NCBI GenBank assembly: GCA_027079365.1
Contig: JALWVW010000066.1
Coordinates: 1-7,460, forward strand
Direction: 5' to 3'
DNA from: Campylobacteraceae bacterium
GTDB taxonomy: Bacteria > Campylobacterota > Campylobacteria > Campylobacterales > Sulfurovaceae
DNA: 7,460 nt
The translations under genes were made by a program, and so were the position numbers. Below are positions 1 to 4,566 of the stretch, one piece after another; within the stretch, counting starts at the first letter, position 1; the number at the start of each line of letters is the position of its first letter. The notes under the pieces were generated by a model. That model was not told the DNA's origin, did not search any database, and worked only from the letters and a program-made list of their open reading frames with translations.

Positions 1-545
1 GCGCCTGCAAAAGTCTCCGTATTCAGGTTGATACCTTCTCCCCCAGCAAATCCCAAAGACGTGTCATCAAAAAGAACAGAGAGACGGAGATTCTTATCCA
101 GAGACCCTCTCTCAGCAAAGAGCATATTGTCCTATACAATCAATACCATGCATGGAAATCTCATAAAGACCAATGGAGGCATCGAGAAATCTCGCAAAAA
201 GAGTATTTTGAGAATTTTGTCGACGGTGCACATGATTTTGGACGAGAGATACTTTACTATGCAGAAAATAAGCTGATCGGGGTCGATCTGATCGATATCG
301 TCAACGATGGTATCAGTGCAATTTACTTCTATTATGATCCAGAATATGCGCATCTCTCTCTGGGTACCTACTCCCTACTCTATCAGATAGATCTCGCAAA
401 ACAAATGAAGCTTCCCTATATCTACCTGGGATACTGGGTAGATGGGTGTAAGGCATTTGCCTACAAGAAGAACTTTACACCACTGGATCTACTTGATGGA
501 TTCCCAGAGATTCGCAAAGAAGCACGCTGGGTCAATTTAGCGTAA
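1..545 (+). CDS. bpt: Aspartate/glutamate leucyltransferase Bpt (5' partial)
   Basis: The frame reading from base 3 to the TAA at 543-545 encodes about 180 residues, the C-terminal three quarters of a protein normally near 240 aa. The start and the N-terminal cysteine cluster lie outside the window. The first visible residues (A-C-K-S-L-R-I, then F-S-P-S-K-S-Q-R-R) match the end of the arginyl/leucyl-transferase N-terminal domain with its C-x-A-C motif. The C-terminal domain follows with the family signatures F-x-Y-Y-D-P-E-Y, S-L-G-T-Y, Y-I-Y-L-G-Y-W-V and C-K-A-F-A-Y-K. Bpt transfers leucine from leucyl-tRNA to N-terminal Asp or Glu, marking cytosolic proteins for ClpS/ClpAP degradation through the N-end rule. 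No frameshift or internal stop is seen. Its 3' end overlaps the convergent gene by 14 bases. The family call is firm; the Bpt versus Ate naming rests on family knowledge of bacteria. Confidence 0.9.
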   Translation, partial: ACKSLRIQVDTFSPSKSQRRVIKKNRETEILIQRPSLSKEHIVLYNQYHAWKSHKDQWRHREISQKEYFENFVDGAHDFGREILYYAENKLIGVDLIDIVNDGISAIYFYYDPEYAHLSLGTYSLLYQIDLAKQMKLPYIYLGYWVDGCKAFAYKKNFTPLDLLDGFPEIRKEARWVNLA

Positions 546-1305
546 TGGTTTTATTATATAGAGATGATAGTATATTGGCATTTTCAAGAATAGTATCAGA
601 TTTCTTGTAAATCAAGGTTGGAATGGCAGTGCTGTCGAGTCTATTCATCACCGAAAAATACATAAATGCTCTCTCTATCTTTTTAAGTCGGCGCTGTATT
701 TCTATGGTATTAATTTTTGCTTGCTTGAGCATCTCCATAGACTTTTTGAATATTTCCATCGATCTCTTCATGCTTGTCTCAACTTTCTTCTCTTTAATTT
801 TCCACGCCTTAAGTAGATAAAGTGTTGCCATTCTCTGCGCGCTGATCCCTATATCTGCTGAAGCATCGATGATTTTCCCCAGCATGGATCCAGTCTGGCG
901 GGTATATATTTCTGTCGTCTCTCTAGTAAGTGCAAGCATGAGCTCAAGCTTATCGAATAACACCATTGCTCTCTTTTGGCTTTTTTCTTCGAGAAGCATA
1001 GTTTTGATTGGATCCCACGACTGCATGATTTTTTCAATATTCACAAATGCTTTTTTACTGGTTGCAAAAGCATCTAGTTCCTCTATATGCCGCTCAAATA
1101 TCTCAATACTTTTTTGTAAATTTTTTTCTGTATTCTGGAATGTATTATGCATGCCAAGCATAATATAATTTGCAAGCATCTTTTGCGTCAAAACACTTTG
1201 TGTTCTGGCTTTTTCGATAGTACCAGAAAGTGTTTCCATTTCAGCAAATACCAGAGAGGTGGCAAAAAACAGAAGCAGTATGATCCATTTTCTAATAAAA
1301 TGCAC
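532..1305 (-). CDS. Exported protein with two tandem PilJ-type sensor modules
   Basis: 257 aa. Residues 1-21 form a signal peptide (basic M-H-F-I-R-K, a hydrophobic core to V-F, cleavage probably after F-A). The rest is almost entirely charged amphipathic helix with no second membrane span and no signalling domain. Two modules can be laid side by side: residues 30-51 (A-R-T-Q-S-V-L-T-Q-K-M-L-A-N-Y) against 145-168 (A-D-I-G-I-S-A-Q-R-M-A-T-L-Y); K-S-I-E-I-F-E-R 65-72 against R-S-M-E-I-F-K-K 181-188; and a closing helix ending in Y near 134 and 250. This is the R-x-x-x-x-Q-R-M-A pattern of the type IV pili methyl-accepting transducer N-terminal (PilJ/NarX-like) domain, normally fused to chemotaxis or kinase parts. 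A free-standing periplasmic ligand-binding protein is the likely form; its ligand and partner are unknown. The start is GTG, chosen because it gives a complete signal peptide and sits after AAGGGA. The gene is AT-richer than its neighbours (for example 20 of 60 G+C at 661-720). Confidence 0.8.
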   Translation of the reverse strand: MHFIRKWIILLLFFATSLVFAEMETLSGTIEKARTQSVLTQKMLANYIMLGMHNTFQNTEKNLQKSIEIFERHIEELDAFATSKKAFVNIEKIMQSWDPIKTMLLEEKSQKRAMVLFDKLELMLALTRETTEIYTRQTGSMLGKIIDASADIGISAQRMATLYLLKAWKIKEKKVETSMKRSMEIFKKSMEMLKQAKINTIEIQRRLKKIERAFMYFSVMNRLDSTAIPTLIYKKSDTILENANILSSLYNKTITLN

Positions 1306-1340
1306 AATAGTCCCTTAATTGATTCAAGAAAATATTATGG

Positions 1341-1346
1341 ATTATA
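1341..1346 (-). promoter_or_regulatory. Candidate -10 box for the PilJ-module gene
   Basis: On the minus strand this is a perfect TATAAT, 35 bases upstream of the GTG start and inside the 64-base gap after the ttcA-like stop. No convincing -35 hexamer lies 16-18 bases upstream, which is normal for sigma-70 promoters in Campylobacterota. It implies that this gene can be transcribed independently of the upstream block. Confidence 0.5.
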
Positions 1347-1369
1347 CGATTTTAAGAATTTGACACTCC

Positions 1370-2149
1370 TTAGAGATCCTCTCTCTTCCAGCGTGCAGGA
1401 TCCAGAAGCGTGTCATCATTGATATGCTTGAATGAGGCCTTGATCATTTTGAAAAAATTCTCCTGCTCCTGCTCTATCCCTTCCAGCCAGGCTTTTGTCT
1501 TGGCTCTGGCATAAGGCACTTTCACCTCTTTGAGCATCGCCGGACATGCCTCATCTCCAATTGTAGCAAAACCGTTCTCGTCGGCAAAGTTTCGTAGTTG
1601 TCGCTCCCTAGCTTCTATCAGGGGTCGTATCACATGATAGCCTCGCTCTGCCTTGTAGATCGGTGCCATCGCACGCATACTGCCATTGTAGAACATGTTC
1701 ATAAAAAAGCTCTCTACCGTATCATCAAAATGGTGCCCTAGGGCTATCTTGTTGAACCCACCTTGCTCAGCAAAGGTTCCCAGTGCCCCACGACGCATAC
1801 GGGAGAAATAGCTGCAAAATGAGCTATTTTCACGGATCGTATCCTGTGATATCGCATAGATATTGGTCTCATACACCGTATGCGTGATCCCATACTCTCG
1901 GCAATGTTCCGTCAATCGGGCATACTGCTCTTCTGGCATACCGTAGCTCACTGTACAGGCCTCAAATTCAAATCTGAATGGTGCATGTCGTTGCATATTT
2001 TTCAGTAGGTGGATCAGTGCTAGGGAGTCTTTGCCTCCACTCAGTCCCACCAATACCCGATCACCTTCCTGAATCAGTTTGAACTGGGCATTGCTTTTAC
2101 CAAATACTCTCAGGAGTTTCTTACTGATCTGGGCTTTTTTCTCTTGCAT
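1370..2149 (-). CDS. ttcA: TtcA-like PP-loop ATPase (tRNA 2-thiocytidine synthetase family)
   Basis: 259 aa from the ATG at 2149. The frame is open 15 codons further, to a GTG at 2194, but that stretch lies inside the upstream gene and does not resemble the family, so the inner start is preferred. It shows the PP-loop S-G-G-K-D-S at 37-42, G-H-H-F-D-D at 138-143, N-M-F-Y-N-G 151-156 and I-R-P-L 174-177, all typical of TtcA, which activates C32 of some tRNAs with ATP and inserts sulfur using a [4Fe-4S] cluster. E. coli TtcA holds that cluster with C-x-x-C plus one later Cys. Here the ungapped alignment gives C112-S-Y-F-S-R-M-R-R-G, where the second Cys is Phe115, and C202-P-A-M at the later site, so only two of three ligands are present. 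It may be a diverged TtcA or a related thiolase with another target. It begins 4 bases after the mtnN stop and is surely in the same operon. Confidence 0.8.
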   Translation of the reverse strand: MQEKKAQISKKLLRVFGKSNAQFKLIQEGDRVLVGLSGGKDSLALIHLLKNMQRHAPFRFEFEACTVSYGMPEEQYARLTEHCREYGITHTVYETNIYAISQDTIRENSSFCSYFSRMRRGALGTFAEQGGFNKIALGHHFDDTVESFFMNMFYNGSMRAMAPIYKAERGYHVIRPLIEARERQLRNFADENGFATIGDEACPAMLKEVKVPYARAKTKAWLEGIEQEQENFFKMIKASFKHINDDTLLDPARWKREDL

Positions 2150-2153
2150 ACGG

Positions 2154-2846
2154 CTACTTGATCTTCTCAACCATTGCCAGAATAAACACAGCACTGGTTT
2201 TGGCAGAACTCACCAAGAAGGCATCAAAATCAAAGCCCGCATCCATATCTGCACTGTCACTGATCGCACGAAGGATAAAAAATGGCACATCCAATGCATG
2301 ACAGACCACAGCCACAGCTGCACCCTCCATCTCTAGCGCATCTGCTTTGAATGTCTTTGCTATCCATGCTTTTCTCTGAGGATCTGCGACAAATTGATCG
2401 CCTGTGGCGATAATCCCCTCTTTGAGCGTCAATCCTTTTTCTTTGGCGATGCGCTTGGCAACTTGGCGCAATACACTGTCTGACCAGATACAGACATCCC
2501 CTTCGGGCACATACCCATAGGGGTGTCCAAAAGCGGTAATATCCAGATCATGCTGACACACACCATCAGCTATGATCAGATCACCGATAGAAAGATCCTC
2601 ATTGATAGCCCCTGCCACCCCTGAGAAGAGCAGTATCTCGCAGCCAAATCTCTCTATCAGTATCGTGGCAGTCAAAGAGGCAAAGACTTTACCGATCTTG
2701 GAATAGGCGACGACTACCTCCTGCCCTTTGTAGCTCCCTTCATAGTAGGTATTGTCTGCATACTCTGTCTTTCTGAGATCATGCAGTGTTGCTATGATCG
2801 GCTCTATCTCTTCAGGCATCGCGCCCATAATGGCTATTTTAGGCAT
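2154..2846 (-). CDS. mtnN: MTA/SAH/aminodeoxyfutalosine nucleosidase
   Basis: 230 aa, the usual length of the family. It hydrolyses 5'-methylthioadenosine and S-adenosylhomocysteine to free adenine, clearing products of SAM chemistry. In Campylobacterota the same enzyme (also called MqnB/Pfs) cleaves 6-amino-6-deoxyfutalosine for menaquinone synthesis. Visible signatures are the N-terminal G-A-M-P-E-E at 8-13 holding the catalytic Glu (E13 by alignment), S-G-V-A-G 75-79, T-A-F-G 104-107, S/T-G-D-Q-F around 148-152, the nucleoside-binding M173-E174, and the catalytic Asp197 in A-I-S-D-S-A-D. Its ATG overlaps the fabD TGA by one base (TGATG), with AAGG about 7 bases upstream inside fabD, so translational coupling is likely. 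The family is certain; whether futalosine cleavage is the main role here depends on the host using that pathway, which the window does not show. Confidence 0.95.
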   Translation of the reverse strand: MPKIAIMGAMPEEIEPIIATLHDLRKTEYADNTYYEGSYKGQEVVVAYSKIGKVFASLTATILIERFGCEILLFSGVAGAINEDLSIGDLIIADGVCQHDLDITAFGHPYGYVPEGDVCIWSDSVLRQVAKRIAKEKGLTLKEGIIATGDQFVADPQRKAWIAKTFKADALEMEGAAVAVVCHALDVPFFILRAISDSADMDAGFDFDAFLVSSAKTSAVFILAMVEKIK

Positions 2847-3784
2847 CAGAGTGCCTTGATCGCTGCGATCGTACTTTCCAAAGATGCCATATCACTGATA
2901 TTAAAATGAGGCTTTTTGGTTGCTTTACGGTTGAGTCCTTTGAGTACATTGCCATGTCCAAACTCGATATAGGCATCCACTTCATCATCGATAGCAGCCA
3001 TAGAGTGCTTGTAGAGTACCGGCTTTACCAACTGTTTCGGCAATAGCCCCAATGCCTCCGCCTTGGTGCTATACGACTTGGCTGTCACATTGGAGATCAC
3101 TGGTGCCACAAAACTGTCGTGAAGCATCTCTTCAAGCTTTGGCGCCAACCTATCGGCTGCACTCTGTAGTAGTGGGCAGTGGCTAGCTACAGACATATCC
3201 AACAGCAGTGCTCTTCTGGCACCTGCCTTCTTAAGGATATCTACAAGTGCTTCAAGGTCTACCTTGATGCCAGCGATCACAATCTGTCCTTCGGCATTAT
3301 AGTTGACCGGCCAGACCTGCTTCCCCATATCTCTCTGGGTCTGACAAATCTCCTCAACCGCCTCATCTGAAAGCCCCAGACTCACCAGCATACCTACAGG
3401 CTGTGTTGCACAGGCTTCTGCCATATACTTGCCTCTGAGATTGACCAGCTCTACCGCATCGATCGCATCCAGTGCTCCCACGGCCACCAAGGCACCAAAC
3501 TCACCCAAAGAGTGCCCCATCGTTATGCCAGGGGTGACTCCTGTGGCATCCACAAAGAGCTTGTGCGCTGCAGCAGCCACCAGCAAGATTGCAGGCTGGG
3601 TATACGCTGTCTGTCCAAGCAGATCATTCTCCTCAAAAAGCAATGCCTCAAAATCAATGCCTGTACGCCCTTTTGCGTCTGAAAACAGTGTCCTGACAAG
3701 CTTTGATTTCTCGAAGAAGTCTTTTCCCATGCCTATGGATTGAGATCCCTGCCCGGGGAATAAAAATGCTAGTTTTTTTGACAT
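2846..3784 (-). CDS. fabD: Malonyl-CoA:acyl-carrier-protein transacylase
   Basis: 312 aa, full length for FabD. It moves malonyl from CoA to ACP, supplying the elongation unit of type II fatty acid synthesis in the cytosol. The N-terminal F-P-G-Q-G-S-Q (9-15) is the family hallmark. The catalytic Ser92 sits in G-H-S-L-G-E, Arg117 in N-L-R-G binds the malonyl carboxylate, His202 in S-H-C-P-L-L completes the dyad, and Q251-L in P-K-Q-L-V-K-P-V and G-H-G-N-V near 276-280 are also conserved. The frame stays open 27 codons upstream of this ATG to 3865, but the chosen start gives the canonical M-S-K-K-L-A-F-L-F-P-G-Q-G-S-Q beginning. It is preceded by AAAGG at 7 bases' spacing, and the extension would run through an intergenic hairpin. 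It is the first gene of a tightly packed fabD-mtnN-ttcA-like unit, with slyD 135 bases upstream on the same strand. Confidence 0.96.
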   Translation of the reverse strand: MSKKLAFLFPGQGSQSIGMGKDFFEKSKLVRTLFSDAKGRTGIDFEALLFEENDLLGQTAYTQPAILLVAAAAHKLFVDATGVTPGITMGHSLGEFGALVAVGALDAIDAVELVNLRGKYMAEACATQPVGMLVSLGLSDEAVEEICQTQRDMGKQVWPVNYNAEGQIVIAGIKVDLEALVDILKKAGARRALLLDMSVASHCPLLQSAADRLAPKLEEMLHDSFVAPVISNVTAKSYSTKAEALGLLPKQLVKPVLYKHSMAAIDDEVDAYIEFGHGNVLKGLNRKATKKPHFNISDMASLESTIAAIKAL

Positions 3785-3809
3785 ACTGATACCTTTGAAA
3801 GTTTTGTGT

Positions 3810-3815
3810 ATTCTA
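3810..3815 (-). promoter_or_regulatory. Candidate -10 box for fabD
   Basis: TAGAAT on the minus strand, one mismatch from TATAAT, 25 bases upstream of the fabD ATG, leaving room for a short leader that contains the AAAGG ribosome site. The same hexamer occurs at a similar distance before slyD. No clear -35 is seen. It suggests that fabD-mtnN-ttcA can start independently of slyD. Confidence 0.4.
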
Positions 3816-3840
3816 TCGAAAAGTGTGTTAGGGGAATGTA

Positions 3841-3866
3841 AATGCAGAGTAAAGGGACTCTGCATT
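3841..3866. repeat. Perfect 10-bp inverted repeat, slyD-fabD intergenic
   Basis: The arms AATGCAGAGT (3841-3850) and ACTCTGCATT (3857-3866) are exact reverse complements around a 6-base loop. In RNA from either strand this folds into a 10-bp stem of 40% G+C. It lies about 54 bases past the slyD stop and just upstream of the candidate fabD -10. Neither side is followed by a run of T, so it is a poor fit for a simple intrinsic terminator. It may be a slyD 3'-end structure, a processing or stability hairpin, or a protein-binding operator near the fabD promoter. Confidence 0.65.
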
Positions 3867-3900
3867 GTCTGGTTGTAAAGTTGCTAATACTTTAAAGTGT

Positions 3901-3915
3901 GAACCGCACGGGTTC
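3901..3915. repeat. Small inverted repeat just after the slyD stop
   Basis: GAACC and GGTTC pair around a 5-base loop, starting 5 bases after the slyD stop on the minus strand. A separate 10-bp palindrome ACTTTAAAGT follows at 3889-3898. There is no T-tract, so termination is uncertain; together with the larger hairpin at 3841-3866 the gap contains three dyads in about 75 bases. Confidence 0.35.
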
Positions 3916-3919
3916 CTTA

Positions 3920-4423
3920 CTAGCAGCCACAACCTCCACTATGACAGTGTGCTTCACCGCCGACAATGCCTGTGGCAATTTCGTCATCTGTCGCATCTCT
4001 TTCGGAGATGATCGTTACAGCAAACATCAGATCTTTGCCAGCCAACGGATGATTATAGTCGATAGTCACATCTGTATCAGTAAAAGATTTGACAATGACC
4101 TGCACCTGCTGCCCGTCTTCTCCTTGACCATACAGCATCATGCCAGCCTCAAGCTCTACACCTTCAAACTGCTCTTTGGGGAGTGTCTGTACTGCTTCTG
4201 GGTTGATCTCGCCGTATGCATCTGCTGCCTTGACCATGATATCTGCACTCTCGCCCTCATTCATACCTGCAAGTTGTGCTTCCAGTCCTGGAATTAGCTG
4301 ACCTTTACCAGTAATAAACTCCAAGGGCATGCCACCTTTGTTGCTGTCAACTATCTCTGTTGTACCAGCTTCTTTGACCTCATATTCGAGACCAACAACG
4401 CTATTTTCTTCTTTGATCGCCAT
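3920..4423 (-). CDS. slyD: SlyD-type FKBP peptidyl-prolyl isomerase with metal-binding tail
   Basis: 167 aa. The layout is that of SlyD: an FKBP half-domain at about 6-68 (G-L-E-Y-E-V-K, then G-K-G-Q-L-I-P-G-L-E, L-A-G-M-N-E-G-E), an insert-in-flap chaperone domain at about 70-122 (A-Y-G-E, then L-P-K-E-Q-F and Q-V-Q-V), the return of FKBP with N-H-P-L-A-G-K-D-L-M-F at 124-134, and a tail rich in metal ligands (H159, C160, H161, C165, C167). SlyD isomerises prolyl bonds in folding proteins and, through the tail, binds nickel for hydrogenase and urease maturation. This tail is much shorter than that of E. coli. ATG is preceded by AAGGA and by a TAGAAT -10-like box. It is the first gene of the minus-strand block and is divergent from the DUF255 gene. 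The fold is certain; the nickel role is inferred from the tail. Confidence 0.94.
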   Translation of the reverse strand: MAIKEENSVVGLEYEVKEAGTTEIVDSNKGGMPLEFITGKGQLIPGLEAQLAGMNEGESADIMVKAADAYGEINPEAVQTLPKEQFEGVELEAGMMLYGQGEDGQQVQVIVKSFTDTDVTIDYNHPLAGKDLMFAVTIISERDATDDEIATGIVGGEAHCHSGGCGC

Positions 4424-4451
4424 TTCTATCCTTCATGTAAAAGTTTTTGCT

Positions 4452-4457
4452 ATTCTA
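4452..4457 (-). promoter_or_regulatory. Candidate -10 box for slyD
   Basis: TAGAAT on the minus strand, 28 bases upstream of the slyD ATG, with AAGGA between it and the start. It is the same hexamer seen before fabD. No -35 element at standard spacing is visible. Confidence 0.4.
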
Positions 4458-4529
4458 GCCAAGAGAGCTTCAACTTAGCTTTAGGAGATCTTCTATTTCA
4501 GAGTTAATTCCTCCTATTTACTTTCTTGG

Positions 4530-4547
4530 AGTATGATATGGCATACT
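4530..4547. promoter_or_regulatory. Dyad symmetric site upstream of the DUF255 gene
   Basis: AGTATG and CATACT form a perfect 6-bp inverted repeat with a 6-base centre, 20 bases before the ATG at 4567. It overlaps TATGAT (4532-4537), a one-mismatch -10 candidate on the + strand, so its placement suits a repressor operator. A 6-bp dyad can also arise by chance in AT-rich DNA. Confidence 0.3.
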
Positions 4548-4566
4548 AATAATAGGATATAAGCAA

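Noticed and set aside
28..276. Open frame on + strand at the left edge (82 codons)
   Set aside because: It is out of frame with bpt, whose reading from base 3 matches the family throughout, including the stretch covered here.
869..1168. 99-codon + strand frame opposite the PilJ-module gene
   Set aside because: Its Ser/Ile/Phe-rich hydrophobic translation is what is expected opposite amphipathic Glu/Lys helices; the minus-strand gene has a signal peptide, ribosome site and duplicated domain.
2150..2194. Upstream GTG extension of the ttcA-like gene
   Set aside because: It would overlap mtnN by 41 bases, has no family resemblance, and the ATG at 2149 gives the expected N-terminus.
3429..3743. 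104-codon + strand frame opposite fabD
   Set aside because: It is antisense to conserved FabD motifs and has a low-complexity Ser/Ala/Pro-rich translation typical of a shadow frame.
3785..3865. 27-codon N-terminal extension of fabD
   Set aside because: It runs through a hairpin and the candidate promoter; the inner ATG has a ribosome site and the canonical FabD beginning.
3899..4297. 132-codon + strand frame opposite slyD
   Set aside because: It is antisense to a well-supported slyD; the cysteine-rich translation is a by-product of slyD codons and has no ribosome site or family features.
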